DNA from: Bacteroidota bacterium
Lineage (GTDB): Bacteria; Bacteroidota; Bacteroidia; 2-12-FULL-35-15
Direction of reading: 5' to 3'
Assembly (NCBI GenBank): GCA_947504725.1
Contig: CANNHN010000002.1
Coordinates: forward strand, 248,001 to 312,000
Length of the DNA: 64,000 bases
Part shown: one piece after another, positions 30,078 to 39,342 of the stretch
How the letters are laid out: every line of letters starts with the position of its first letter
Numbering within the stretch: the first letter of the stretch is position 1
Notes under the pieces: generated by a model
Told to the model about the DNA's origin: nothing
The model's database searches: none
The model's input: the letters and a program-made list of their open reading frames with translations, nothing else
Made by a program: the position numbers and the translations under genes

Positions 30078-31505
30078 GTGAAGAAATACAACTCTTTTTC
30101 TGAAATTAAATCCGATTTAAATTCCAACGCAACTTCTTGTGTTGCTCTTGTAAATTCTTATGTTCAAACCATTCAAGCAAATAAAAATCTAAATATTTTT
30201 TTAGAGGTTTTCGAATCTTCTGCTTTGGAAAAAGCAAAGCTTGTTGATGAAAAACTAAAATCCAAAACTGCAGGAAGGCTTGCAGGAATGGTGATTGCGC
30301 TGAAAGATAATTTGTGTTATAAAGGACATAAAGTTTCTGCTTCTTCAAAAATTTTAGAGGGATTTGAATCGTTATACAATGCAACTGTAGTTGAGCGTTT
30401 GTTGGCTGAAGATGCTATTATCATTGGTCGTTGCAACTGTGATGAGTTTGCAATGGGAAGTTCCAATGAAAATTCTGCTTATGGAAATGTATTAAATCCG
30501 TTAGATATTAAACGTGTCCCTGGTGGCTCTTCCGGTGGCTCTGCTGCTGCGGTTGCTGCAAATATGTGCATTGCTGCATTGGGAACAGATACGGGTGGCT
30601 CCATACGTCAGCCCGCTTCCTTTTGCGGTGTTGTTGGATACAAGCCAAGTTACGGGCGAGTATCGCGCTACGGAGCGATTGCTTATGCTTCTTCGTTTGA
30701 TCAAATTGGTCCGCTAACAAAAACGGTTGAAGACGCTGCTTTGATTATGGAAGTCATTGCCGGAAAAGACGAATACGACAGCACTGCTTCATCAAAACCT
30801 GTTACTCCTTATTCTAAAGAATTAAAAAAAACACCCGCGAAACTTCGCATTGCATACATTAAAGATTGTCTAGAAAACGAAGGATTAAATCCTGAAATAA
30901 AAAATCGCATCAACGATGTCATCAGTAAATTAAAAGCTGCTGGACACACTGTTGAAGCTGTTGATTTTCCTTATTTGGATTATTTGGTGCCAACATATTA
31001 TGTGTTAACAACAGCTGAAGCTTCTTCTAATCTTGCTCGTTTTGACGGAATAAATTTTGGATACAGAAGTAAGAACGCAACGGATTTAGAATCGACATAT
31101 AAAAAATCGCGGACAGAAGGATTTGGAGTAGAAGTAAAACGAAGAATTATGCTGGGAACATTTGTTTTAAGCTCGGGATATTACGATGCTTATTATTCAA
31201 AAGGACAAAAAGTTCGCAGAGTTATTCAAAATAAAACAAACGAAATTTTAGAAAAATACGATTTCATAATTTTGCCTACCACTCCAGGAACGGCATTTGA
31301 GTTCGGACAAAAAAGTGCAGACCCAATTGCCATGTACTTAGAAGATATTTTTACTGTACAAGCAAATATTACTGGACTTCCAGCTATTTCATTGCCGATG
31401 GGAAAACATTCTAATGGTTTACCTTTTGGATTACAAGTGATTGGTAAAAACTTTGCCGATGCAGAAGTGTTTGCTTTTTCAGATTACTTGATGAGCGCTT
31501 GTTAG
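30078..31505 (+). CDS. gatA: Asp-tRNA(Asn)/Glu-tRNA(Gln) amidotransferase subunit A
   Basis: The protein has 475 residues with a GTG start. The amidase-signature triad is visible: Lys76 in VIALKDN, and the Ser residues in the stretch PGGSSGGSAAAVA and in GTDTGGSIRQPAS. GatA hydrolyses glutamine to release ammonia, which GatB uses to convert misacylated Glu-tRNA(Gln) or Asp-tRNA(Asn) to the correct aminoacyl-tRNA. gatB and gatC are not in this window, as is common in this phylum. The upstream tatA terminator separates it from that gene. It is cytoplasmic and likely essential. Confidence 0.96.
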   Translation: MKKYNSFSEIKSDLNSNATSCVALVNSYVQTIQANKNLNIFLEVFESSALEKAKLVDEKLKSKTAGRLAGMVIALKDNLCYKGHKVSASSKILEGFESLYNATVVERLLAEDAIIIGRCNCDEFAMGSSNENSAYGNVLNPLDIKRVPGGSSGGSAAAVAANMCIAALGTDTGGSIRQPASFCGVVGYKPSYGRVSRYGAIAYASSFDQIGPLTKTVEDAALIMEVIAGKDEYDSTASSKPVTPYSKELKKTPAKLRIAYIKDCLENEGLNPEIKNRINDVISKLKAAGHTVEAVDFPYLDYLVPTYYVLTTAEASSNLARFDGINFGYRSKNATDLESTYKKSRTEGFGVEVKRRIMLGTFVLSSGYYDAYYSKGQKVRRVIQNKTNEILEKYDFIILPTTPGTAFEFGQKSADPIAMYLEDIFTVQANITGLPAISLPMGKHSNGLPFGLQVIGKNFADAEVFAFSDYLMSAC

Positions 31506-31617
31506 CTTTTCGCTTTCTTATAAAAAAATTTTCTTCCTTTAACAATTTTTAGTTAACAAAAACGCTTTACTTGTCTATAAATGCTTGTTATTCTAAACAA
31601 TCATCACGATATTTGTA

Positions 31618-33132
31618 ATGGTGGTAAAACTTATTTCTTCATACAAAAAAGCGATTCAAATCGTTGGTGTTTTTCTTTTTTTGTTTGTGAGCACAACAAT
31701 GTTGCGCTCCCAGACTGTTCCTTACGTACCCGAAATTGTTGATGATCCTATCGCTGCTGCCCTGGACAGCTTATACAAATTAAATTTATTTGAAAAGGGT
31801 TATGGTAAAATCATCTATTCTAAAAATCCAAAATATAACTTTCCGCACGATTCTGTTCCACGTTACGATGAAATGATTTTAGAATCCCGTCTAGTAAAAC
31901 TAGATGCTGCTTCTCCTTTTGATTTACAGTACAATCCTGTTGTGAAAGGCTATATCGATATGTACACAACACGCAGAAGAGAGCTTGTTTCAAGGATGAT
32001 GGCCCTATCGCAATTTTACTTTCCAATGTTCGAAGAACAATTAGATAAATATAACTTGCCATTAGAATTAAAGTATTTAGCTATTTGCGAATCGGCTTTA
32101 AACCCTTTGGCAAAAAGCCGTGCAGGAGCAATGGGTTTGTGGCAATTCATGTATCCTACTGGAAAAATTTATGGACTACAAGTTAGTTCTTATGTTGACG
32201 AGCGCTGTGATCCCTATAAATCAACCGTTGCGGCTTGTGAGTATTTTAAATATTTGTACGGCTTATTTGGTGATTGGCAAATGGTGATTGCGGCTTACAA
32301 TTGCGGTCCTGGAAATATCAACAAAGCCATCCGTAGAAGTGGCGGAAAAACTACTTATTGGGAGATTCGTCCGTTTTTACCAAAAGAAACACAAGGCTAT
32401 GTTCCAGCTTTTATTGCTGTAAATTATGTTATGAATTATACAGCAGAACACAATATTTACACCGCTATTCCTAAAAAAACATTTTTGCAAGTAGATACTG
32501 TTGCAGTAAAAAAACAAGTTTCGTTTGCTCAGTTGTCAAGCGTTTTGGGTATTCCCGAAGACGAGTTGATGTATTTGAATCCGAGTTATAAAAAGAAAGT
32601 AATTCCTTTTTCTGCTGATGAAATAAATACGCTTGCGCTTCCTTCTGCCAAAATGGGCGTTTTTGTTGCCAACGAAGACAGTATTTACAACAAGGGCATT
32701 GGAAAGGTACACAGTCAAGATGCTTTGGCAAGCCAAGAAACAATTAAAACACATACAGTAAGAAGTGGCGAACATTTAAGTACCATTGCAAAGCGCTATG
32801 GTTGCACGGTTACTGATATCAAAACATGGAATGGATTAAAATCGAATTCGGTTAAGCCTGGAAAAAAGCTTACAATTTACATATATGGAAAAAAGCCTGT
32901 TGAGAAAACGACAACGATCTCCGAAAACAAAACAACCGCTTCGTCTGGCACAAATAATGTTACCACAAGCACTTCAGGGAAATACAAATATCATTTGGTT
33001 CAAAAAGGAGATTCGCTTTACAAAATATCTCAGATGTATAAAACAACCGTAGATGAAATAAAGCGATTAAATAATTTCGGAGCAAAATATTCGTTATTGC
33101 CTGGTAAGAAAATAAAGGTTGGTACAATCTAA
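31618..33132 (+). CDS. LysM-containing lytic transglycosylase (MltD-like)
   Basis: The protein has 504 residues with a signal-anchor at about 15-32. A lytic transglycosylase (SLT) domain spans about 130-280, with the catalytic Glu in the motif YLAICESALNPLAKSRAGA, then GLWQFMYPTGK and VIAAYNCGPGNI. Two LysM domains follow at the C terminus (about 375-425, THTVRSGEHLSTIAKRYG; about 455-504, YHLVQKGDSLYKISQMY), with a third, weaker LysM-like stretch around 290-340. It cleaves the glycan strands of peptidoglycan to 1,6-anhydro products in the periplasm. It is monocistronic by position, between gatA and a repeat element. Confidence 0.93.
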   Translation: MVVKLISSYKKAIQIVGVFLFLFVSTTMLRSQTVPYVPEIVDDPIAAALDSLYKLNLFEKGYGKIIYSKNPKYNFPHDSVPRYDEMILESRLVKLDAASPFDLQYNPVVKGYIDMYTTRRRELVSRMMALSQFYFPMFEEQLDKYNLPLELKYLAICESALNPLAKSRAGAMGLWQFMYPTGKIYGLQVSSYVDERCDPYKSTVAACEYFKYLYGLFGDWQMVIAAYNCGPGNINKAIRRSGGKTTYWEIRPFLPKETQGYVPAFIAVNYVMNYTAEHNIYTAIPKKTFLQVDTVAVKKQVSFAQLSSVLGIPEDELMYLNPSYKKKVIPFSADEINTLALPSAKMGVFVANEDSIYNKGIGKVHSQDALASQETIKTHTVRSGEHLSTIAKRYGCTVTDIKTWNGLKSNSVKPGKKLTIYIYGKKPVEKTTTISENKTTASSGTNNVTTSTSGKYKYHLVQKGDSLYKISQMYKTTVDEIKRLNNFGAKYSLLPGKKIKVGTI

Positions 33133-33145
33133 TCGCTCCGTTTGG

Positions 33146-33398
33146 TTTTAAACACATAGACACATCGCTTCTTAATTTTTGTGGACGATTGTGAACTGTG
33201 GTTTTCAATTGTGTTTGCGTGAACTTTTTCATAGAAAATAAAAATTTTCACAGAGGCGATTCTCTTAAAAGAAGCAACGCTTCTCTATGTAAAATTATAG
33301 CCCGCAGACTCTGCTTCTTTGTATAAACAATTGTAGTGGCAAAGTAATTGCTACACATAAAACAAGACATTAAAAACTATGTGCCTATGTGTTTAAAA
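33146..33398. repeat. MITE-like element with 20-bp terminal inverted repeats
   Basis: The sequence at 33146-33165 (starting TTTTAAACACATAG) is the inverse of 33379-33398 (starting ATGTGCCTATGTG), with 19 of 20 bases matching. The 253-bp element carries no gene of its own and fills the gap between the LysM transglycosylase and the CHAP-like gene. Its right arm contains the ATG of the latter. No clear target-site duplication is seen at the ends. Confidence 0.6.
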
Positions 33399-33848
33399 AA
33401 GTTCGCCCCGCTTGTCATCTTGTTTCTCTTCGCTATACAAAATGTAAAAGCGCAAGAAGCCAGCCCTGTAGCGAAAAAAATTCTTGCTTTTTGCGATCTC
33501 AACAAAGGAAAAAAAGTAGGCAAAGGAGAGTGCTGGGACCTTGCGAAAGAAGCATTAAATGCTGCAGGCGCGACTTGGACGCCTCCTTATGTTTTTGGAA
33601 AAGAGCTTGGTAAAAAAGAAACCTTAAAAGCAGGCGACATCATCCAATTTGAAAAAGTAAAAATCGAGTATCCTGATGGAGCTTGGAAAGAGCTTCCGCA
33701 TCACACAGCTATTGTTTACAAAGTAATTGAAGGAACAAAATTTACAATGGCAGAACAAAACGCCAACGGCAAACGCTTCGTTATTTTTTCCGACATTGAT
33801 TTGTCTTATGTAAAAAAGGGCAAATACACCGTATATCGACCGCAATAG
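33387..33848 (+). CDS. Secreted CHAP/NlpC-like cysteine amidase
   Basis: The protein has 153 residues from the ATG at 33387; a TTG at 33348 in the same frame would add 13 residues made from the repeat element. A signal peptide ends near VKAQ. The mature part keeps the layout of a papain-like CHAP/NlpC domain: GKGECWDLAKEAL with the likely nucleophile Cys49, HHTAIVYK with His105 or His106, and a third polar position around AEQN (residues 122-125). The length is at the short end for a CHAP domain. The likely role is peptide or amide hydrolysis in cell-wall material, in keeping with the transglycosylase upstream, but the substrate is inferred. Confidence 0.65.
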   Translation: MCLKKFAPLVILFLFAIQNVKAQEASPVAKKILAFCDLNKGKKVGKGECWDLAKEALNAAGATWTPPYVFGKELGKKETLKAGDIIQFEKVKIEYPDGAWKELPHHTAIVYKVIEGTKFTMAEQNANGKRFVIFSDIDLSYVKKGKYTVYRPQ

Positions 33849-33862
33849 CCTCCTCTTCACCC

Positions 33863-33966
33863 TTGTCATTCCGACCGAAGCGGAGGAATCTAACTGCCTT
33901 TTTTATCCCATTACACCTTTCTTAGGCTTCTCGATAGTGTCTGCTACAAAGCAGAATACTCGAAAT
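33863..33966. repeat. Two dispersed intergenic repeats
   Basis: The 199-bp gap between the CHAP-like and the transglutaminase-like genes holds TTGTCATTCCGACCGAAGCG (continuing to about 33895) and a second unit at 33927-33966 (starting CTTCTCGATAGTGTCTGCT) that includes the hairpin TCTGC/GCAGA. The second unit recurs with few changes at 60421-60460. Confidence 0.6.
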
Positions 33967-34047
33967 AAGAAACAAGTAAGCGCTTTCGTATCCAATAAAC
34001 CTTTTGTTTTTCCAGATTTTGTTATAAATTAGCAAAAAACTCTTCTC

Positions 34048-35307
34048 ATGCAAAAGATTTTACGTTGCTTATTTATTGCTTTGGTATTCTGTTCATTCAA
34101 TTCCTCAGCACAAGATTTTACATACTCGAATGTTGACTTGGTAAATGTTACTTTTAGTGGCGGAAACCTTGGTATACGAAGAGATATGGTTGGTGGAACG
34201 GTTTATCCTTCTCCACAATATGTTTCTGGAGCAACGACACAAAATCCTGTTGCATATGTGAGCGGAAACACACCAACAGTTGCCGCTGCATTTACAATCG
34301 ACTGCCCCGCTGTTCCCACATCAGTAAACGTAAGAGGGTTTGGCTCTGACGCAATTAATTTTGCTTCTTCTGCTTGCACAGTAAATCCTTCTGCTACAAC
34401 TGTTCATACGTTTAACTATCCCGCAACCGCTGGCTCACATGTTTTTACAGCAACAACTGTTCGTTTTTTTAAACCTTATACAATCAACTGGGAAATTTCT
34501 TTTGATGGTGGCACAACATGGAAAGCAATAGGGACAAGCAACAACACGCTTTATGTAACACGAAGCACGCCACAAACAGAAGGAACAACATTTAAATGGT
34601 ATCATTCTGTTTTTGATATCAGTTGCCGAAATGCACAAGGCTATAGCCTCGACACAGCAATCATTTCACACGTCTGGAGCGAATTTACAGATCAAGTTGT
34701 TTTAAATTGTAATGACGATAGTTTGTTTTATTATAAAGTGATGAACATCTCAAACACTTCTCTTGGTGCGCTTTTACAGTATCGCGATGCGCAGTGCTAT
34801 ACTTTTGCGCAATTATTTTTAGCTACAATAAAAATCCAAGGCGTTGTTCGCACAAGCAACTATGTATACATAACTCCAATAAACAATCTCGTTTGCGGAT
34901 ATTCTGTTAATCGCTTTCTTGTTAAAAATTGGACCTTTGGAACGGCTACCGGTGCAGGAACTTGTGCTACGTTTCCGTGGACAAATACTTACAACACAGC
35001 TACAGGAACAATTCCTCCACCTTACAATCAATATGTTTTCTTAACGTCTGATGTAACTGATCAGTCGGGAATCCCAGGATCTTGCAACATTCGTCCATCT
35101 TCGTATTTTAATAATCATCAGATTGCAAAAATTGACGGTGTTTATTACGATGCTTGTTATGGTGTTACATTTCCATCTCTCGTATCAATCAAAACCGCAG
35201 CATTTAGTGGCTGGGGATTCCGTTATTCATCAGGATCTACAACCAATTGTTTCTTTACAAACAACATGACATTATCAGATTTGTCGGAATCGATTAGCAC
35301 ATTTTAA
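34048..35307 (+). CDS. Secreted protein with divergent transglutaminase-like (papain-fold) core
   Basis: The protein has 419 residues, with a signal peptide ending near NSSAQ. The first half (about 25-190) is beta-rich and Ser/Thr-rich, like an Ig-type or adhesive module. The second half carries the three marks of a transglutaminase core: Cys250 in AQCYTFAQLFLATIKIQG at the start of a hydrophobic helix, His357 in NNHQIAKIDG, and Asp368 in VYYDACYG. Order and spacing fit a Cys-His-Asp triad. I did not recognise it as a named family. It could be a protease, a crosslinking enzyme or an inactive domain. No T9SS sorting domain is present. The next gene starts one base after its stop. Confidence 0.6.
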   Translation: MQKILRCLFIALVFCSFNSSAQDFTYSNVDLVNVTFSGGNLGIRRDMVGGTVYPSPQYVSGATTQNPVAYVSGNTPTVAAAFTIDCPAVPTSVNVRGFGSDAINFASSACTVNPSATTVHTFNYPATAGSHVFTATTVRFFKPYTINWEISFDGGTTWKAIGTSNNTLYVTRSTPQTEGTTFKWYHSVFDISCRNAQGYSLDTAIISHVWSEFTDQVVLNCNDDSLFYYKVMNISNTSLGALLQYRDAQCYTFAQLFLATIKIQGVVRTSNYVYITPINNLVCGYSVNRFLVKNWTFGTATGAGTCATFPWTNTYNTATGTIPPPYNQYVFLTSDVTDQSGIPGSCNIRPSSYFNNHQIAKIDGVYYDACYGVTFPSLVSIKTAAFSGWGFRYSSGSTTNCFFTNNMTLSDLSESISTF

Positions 35308-35308
35308 A

Positions 35309-36133
35309 ATGCAAAAAACGTTCTTTGTTTCTTTTTTTATTCTTGTTTCATCTTTTGTTTTTGCGCAGGCGATAGAGCGAAAAATAATTATTCAAAATGG
35401 AAATTATTATTTTACAACTATTGATGAACTAACGCAATTAGCAACGTTGCATACAGGAAAAGACACTTCAAAAATTAAAAATGCTAAGAAGTTAGCAATG
35501 CCTGCGGGCAGAAATTTTGATGATCCAATTATTCCTTTTTGCTGGGATGTTGTTGATACAAGTGTTTATGCAATTAGCTTTTTGTTACATCCGCTAAACG
35601 ATAGAAACGAAGCCATTAAGCGCATGAACATTAATTCGTTGAAAGAGCCAAGCAAAACCGTTACGCCAATGGATTTGATTGTGTTAAGTGTTGACTTGAA
35701 TCCATACGCCTACAACGATCCATATTTGTTTGTAACACGAAGATCGAATACCATTGAAGGTTTTTTTTATGATGGCATATCAACAAGTGAAGGCTACACC
35801 GTGGCGATATCAAACAATGGCGAGCTGAGTATTTGGAATTATAATGGAACAGAATGGAAACATAGTGAAGTGATGAAATTTTCTGTTGATGGATATTTTT
35901 CACTCTTCGAAAAGAATAAAAAAATCTATTTTTTAACAACAGGAGGCGTTGTGCAAGAGGTTTCAACAGCTGGAATTTCGCCCTTAAAAAAAGACATAGA
36001 AATCAATCAGAAAGAGGGTTTCCTGATTATAAATAAAGATGATAAAACGGTTTGGTTTATGAAAAATAATGACTTAAACCAAAACACATCTTTGAACGAA
36101 TTGATTACTAAAAAAGCAAAACGTATTTTATAA
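35309..36133 (+). CDS. Exported protein of unknown function, paired with the transglutaminase-like gene
   Basis: The protein has 274 residues, with a signal peptide ending near FVFAQ. The mature part is mainly beta with Asn, Tyr and Asp-rich turns. The middle has short repeated units of propeller type (about 130-240: NPYAYNDPYLFVTRRSN, SISTSEGY-like, SNNGELSIWNYNGTEW, KNKKIYFLTTGG), so a small beta-propeller or similar fold is possible. No catalytic motif and no sorting domain are seen. It begins one base after the preceding stop, so the two are likely co-translated and act together, possibly as enzyme and binding or inhibitory partner. This is inference from position only. Confidence 0.6.
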   Translation: MQKTFFVSFFILVSSFVFAQAIERKIIIQNGNYYFTTIDELTQLATLHTGKDTSKIKNAKKLAMPAGRNFDDPIIPFCWDVVDTSVYAISFLLHPLNDRNEAIKRMNINSLKEPSKTVTPMDLIVLSVDLNPYAYNDPYLFVTRRSNTIEGFFYDGISTSEGYTVAISNNGELSIWNYNGTEWKHSEVMKFSVDGYFSLFEKNKKIYFLTTGGVVQEVSTAGISPLKKDIEINQKEGFLIINKDDKTVWFMKNNDLNQNTSLNELITKKAKRIL

Positions 36134-36143
36134 AAATTATACT

Positions 36144-36695
36144 ATGAAAAAAATTACTTTATCATTCCTATCGCTTTTGTTTGTTGGCGCTACGTTTGCG
36201 AGCGACCTAACATTCTTGGTAACCAACACCATCACAGGATTGTTTACAGGGTCTGTTGACCTTTCTGTATCGGGAGGCGTTCCGGGGTTTACGTATAGCT
36301 GGACTGGACCATCTGGTTTTACAGCTACCACAGAGGATATTAGTGGATTAGAATACGGAAATTATACCGTAACCGTTACTGATCAATACTGCGGAGTTGC
36401 TGTTTTTACGGTGCTTGTAGACAATGATGTTGCAAGTTCTATTGATGAAAATAATTTAAATCCTATTTCTGTTTTTCCAAATCCGGCTAGCGGAAACGTA
36501 AATCTTGTTTCTGGGAAACCACTGTCTGACGCAACCTTCAAGATGGTTAATCTTGCTGGACAAGTTGTATTAGAGAAAAAAGAAATTGCAGGAAGTTCTT
36601 TTGTTTTTGATGTATCAGAGCAAGCAGCAGGAATTTATTTTATTGAAATTAATAATGAAGGAAACATTTCGCGAACACGATTTGTGAAGGACTAG
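36144..36695 (+). CDS. Small T9SS cargo protein with SprB-like repeat and type A sorting domain
   Basis: The protein has 183 residues, with a signal peptide ending near ATFAS. One SprB-like repeat occupies about 30-95 (VSGGVPGFTYSWTGPSGF, then GNYTVTVTD). The C-terminal type A sorting domain starts at about 110: SVFPNPASGNVNLV, VNLAGQVVLEK, AAGIYFIEINNEG and the basic end RTRFVKD. The type A domain routes the protein through T9SS and is removed as it is attached to the cell surface. It is only 10 bp after the preceding gene. Its neighbour at 36725 has the same C-terminal domain, so the two may be surface partners. Confidence 0.88.
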   Translation: MKKITLSFLSLLFVGATFASDLTFLVTNTITGLFTGSVDLSVSGGVPGFTYSWTGPSGFTATTEDISGLEYGNYTVTVTDQYCGVAVFTVLVDNDVASSIDENNLNPISVFPNPASGNVNLVSGKPLSDATFKMVNLAGQVVLEKKEIAGSSFVFDVSEQAAGIYFIEINNEGNISRTRFVKD

Positions 36696-36724
36696 ATACA
36701 TACTACTACTAAAAACTACTAAGC

Positions 36725-37540
36725 ATGAAAAAAATCTACTATTCGCTTGCCGCTCTTTTGTTTTCCTCTTTCACTTTTGCACAAACGATTTGCAACCCAA
36801 CAGGAAACTTAATTATTTTTTCGAATTACGATGGCGGAACACTAAATATTAATTTGGATGCACCCATGTCGAACATTAAAATTGGTGTTTTAACTTATGA
36901 AGGCGTAAACATTAACATTACTGGAATTGGTGCTAGCGCGGTAACTGCTGTTGCTTATGTTGGATTCAATGCAAACAACGCACATTGTGGCTCTATAATT
37001 AATACTAATATTACCGGAACTCCCGGCACTTCTGTTAATACAATTACGTTTGCGCCTCCTTCCAGTTTTCCGAATCCAAACGGAAGCACAAGCATGGTTT
37101 GCGCTTATTCTTGTTCCACCACTACTAATCAGGGCGGTTGCAATACAGTTGATCAGGTAGAAGACTATTTTATGGATCTTTTTCCGGGCAGCACGATTTT
37201 TATGCACAAGGTTCAATATGGTTGCTGGACTGGAACTCAGAACGTTTCAAACGGAGGAACATGCTGCGCTTTGCCAACTGGAATTACGGCTTATGAGGAT
37301 GAAAAAATCGTTTCTGTTTTCCCAAATCCTGCTTCTGATAATTTAACCCTTTCGTTTGTAACACCTGTAAACAAAGCAACGGTGAAGGTTTTAAATGTTG
37401 CCGGACAAGTTGTAAAAGAAATAAATGCTGTTAGCGGAAACGGTGTAACGGTTGATGTTGCCGCTTTTCCTGCTGGTGTTTATTTTGTGGAAACAACAAA
37501 CGAAGGCGCTGTAACTCACACACGATTTATCAAAGAATAA
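36725..37540 (+). CDS. T9SS cargo protein with Cys-rich body and type A sorting domain
   Basis: The protein has 271 residues, with a signal peptide ending near FTFAQ. The body (about 20-185) has about ten Cys residues (including CAYSCSTTTNQGGCNT and GGTCCALPTG) that could form disulfides, and no recognised enzyme motif. The type A sorting domain begins at about 197: SVFPNPASDNLTL, VLNVAGQVVKE, AGVYFVETTNEG and the end HTRFIKE. It is exported by T9SS and surface-attached. It follows the SprB-repeat protein by 29 bp, and a strong bidirectional terminator closes the operon at 37560. Confidence 0.85.
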   Translation: MKKIYYSLAALLFSSFTFAQTICNPTGNLIIFSNYDGGTLNINLDAPMSNIKIGVLTYEGVNINITGIGASAVTAVAYVGFNANNAHCGSIINTNITGTPGTSVNTITFAPPSSFPNPNGSTSMVCAYSCSTTTNQGGCNTVDQVEDYFMDLFPGSTIFMHKVQYGCWTGTQNVSNGGTCCALPTGITAYEDEKIVSVFPNPASDNLTLSFVTPVNKATVKVLNVAGQVVKEINAVSGNGVTVDVAAFPAGVYFVETTNEGAVTHTRFIKE

Positions 37541-37553
37541 AAAGTCAACAAAT

Positions 37554-37589
37554 AAAAAAGCCCGAAACGAATCTGTTTCGGGCTTTTTT
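37554..37589. terminator. Bidirectional intrinsic terminator
   Basis: A perfect nine-base-pair GC-containing stem, GCCCGAAAC (37560-37568) and GTTTCGGGC (37575-37583), is flanked by six A on the left and six T on the right, so it works on both strands. It separates the convergent T9SS cargo gene and the PLP enzyme. Confidence 0.92.
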
Positions 37590-37605
37590 ATTTTTTAATA
37601 TGCAG

Positions 37606-38763
37606 CTACACCTTGTCCAGCGCCTGTTTTAAATCTTCTATCAATAAATCAGCGTCCTCTAGTCCGATATAAAGTCTTACCATGTTCCAAGGTAATGGGT
37701 TTTCAAAGCTTTTGCTCGCAGCCAATGCACACAGCGGAAACAGCAATGATTCATAACCACCCCAAGATGTAGCCATGATGAAGCGTTTCAGATTATCACA
37801 AAACCGCTCTACTCCTGCTTCGTCCTTCGCATCAATCACAATCGATAAAAGTCCGCCCCCTTGTTTCATTTGTTTTTTGGCAAGTTCCAATTGTGGGTTT
37901 TTGCTGGAGAATGGATAATTTAATTGTTTTATTTTAGGGTGCTTTTCTAAGAAATCAGACACTTTTTGGGCGCTTTTGGCACTTTGGTTAACGCGAAGCT
38001 CAATTGTTCTTAAACCGCGTAAAATTAAGCCGGCATCTTGTGGTGAAATACAGCTTCCAATCGTCATGTATTCTTCCGCCATCATCTTCATAATTCTCTC
38101 GTGTGACCCACAAACAACTCCGCAAATAACATCGCTGTGTCCGTTGATATACTTGCTTCCAGAGTGAACCACCAAATCCATTCCCATTGTGATTGGATTT
38201 TGATTTAACGGTGAATTGTAGCTGTTATCGATGATTGTTGTAATGTTTTTGCTCTTCGCTAATTTCGCAATGGCTTCAATGTTTTGCAACTCAAAAGTCA
38301 ATGAATTCGGGCTTTCAAGATAGATTAACTTTGTGTTGGGTTGCAATGCTTTTTCAAAATCTGCCGCCTCTCCCCCACTCACAAACGTGTGTGTAACACC
38401 ATATTTTACAAGGTATTTCGACAACAAATTGTTGGTCCAACTGTATGGCTTTTGCACACAGACAACATGGTCTCCGCTTTTAACAACGCTCATTACAGCG
38501 GCTGCTACAGCTGCACTTCCACTCGAAAACACAAGCGCGTCTTCTGCATTTTCTAGTGCAGCTAACTTCTTTCTAAGCGTTGCTACCGTTGGATTATAGC
38601 CTCTTGTATAAAACGGTGTTTCTAATTCTTTTGTTAGTTTTTGACGCATTTCTGCGACTGTTTTAAAACAAAAGTTGGTTGTCTGAAAGATCGGTGGTGC
38701 TACGGAACCGTAGTATTCATCGCGATCTTCGCCAAGGTGATTGAGGATAAAAGAGTTGTCCAT
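37606..38763 (-). CDS. PLP-dependent trans-sulfuration enzyme (Cys/Met metabolism family)
   Basis: The protein has 385 residues, the normal size. Family marks are YTRGYNPTVATLRKKLAALE, SSGSAAVAAAVMSVVKSGDHV, the PLP-phosphate-binding and Asp region TIIDNSYNSPLNQNPI, and the lysine that binds PLP in VHSGSKYINGHSD. The family includes cystathionine gamma-synthase, cystathionine lyases, methionine gamma-lyase and O-acetylhomoserine sulfhydrylase. The sequence alone does not separate these. It sits alone, convergent with the T9SS cargo operon, with a long non-coding region upstream. Confidence 0.93.
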   Translation of the reverse strand: MDNSFILNHLGEDRDEYYGSVAPPIFQTTNFCFKTVAEMRQKLTKELETPFYTRGYNPTVATLRKKLAALENAEDALVFSSGSAAVAAAVMSVVKSGDHVVCVQKPYSWTNNLLSKYLVKYGVTHTFVSGGEAADFEKALQPNTKLIYLESPNSLTFELQNIEAIAKLAKSKNITTIIDNSYNSPLNQNPITMGMDLVVHSGSKYINGHSDVICGVVCGSHERIMKMMAEEYMTIGSCISPQDAGLILRGLRTIELRVNQSAKSAQKVSDFLEKHPKIKQLNYPFSSKNPQLELAKKQMKQGGGLLSIVIDAKDEAGVERFCDNLKRFIMATSWGGYESLLFPLCALAASKSFENPLPWNMVRLYIGLEDADLLIEDLKQALDKV

Positions 38764-38887
38764 GCTGGAAATTATAAATGGTGAATTATGAATTATAAAT
38801 CATTTGTGCTTTCTCCAAAAGTAGTAAAGTCTTTTATTCTAAAGTTCAAATTGATTGTCTTTCCGGTTCGCTGTTTAAAAAAAGTTC

Positions 38888-38927
38888 AATCGTTCAAGTT
38901 TTTTCATTTTCAAAAACTTGAACGATT
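38888..38927. terminator. Long hairpin with T tracts on both strands
   Basis: A perfect 16-bp stem pairs 38888-38903 (AATCGTTCAAGTTTTT) with 38912-38927 around an eight-base loop. Runs of T follow on the plus strand, and on the minus strand the stem leads into a further T run after GAAC. It could terminate leftward transcription from the methyltransferase region before the PLP enzyme promoter. Confidence 0.6.
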
Positions 38928-39328
38928 TTTTTAAATTTCGTGATTTTGGGTAAAAATGTCCTCAAAAACAGGCAAAAACGGCTGTAATCGCCACCCAGAA
39001 AGACCTACAGAAAAGCTCGTTTTTGGGCGATTTGGGCGCACTTTACCCCTCCTGACAACAAAAGTACACTAGCGAAGGGGCTTAGGCGGTTTTAGGCCCC
39101 AATTTGAGGTTTTGTTTGCATTTTTTATAGATTTGGGGGTCAATTTTGATCTCGGTTCAGAATTCTCGACTTTTTGCCGCTTCTGACTCCACCCGAAATG
39201 ACAAATCAAAAAAACACCTAGAAGAAAAAACCAAATCTAAAATTGTGGTTTAAAGTACCCCATTTCTTAATTCTGGATTTTGATATTCGTTTCGTTTTTC
39301 CGTCTTTTCTGTCCTCTATAAATTTTTC

Positions 39329-39342
39329 GTTCCACGTGGAAT
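39329..39342. promoter_or_regulatory. parS-like ParB-binding site 1
   Basis: GTTCCACGTGGAAT differs from the palindromic parS consensus GTTYCACGTGRAAC only at its last base. It lies in non-coding sequence, the leftmost of five sites. Confidence 0.75.
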
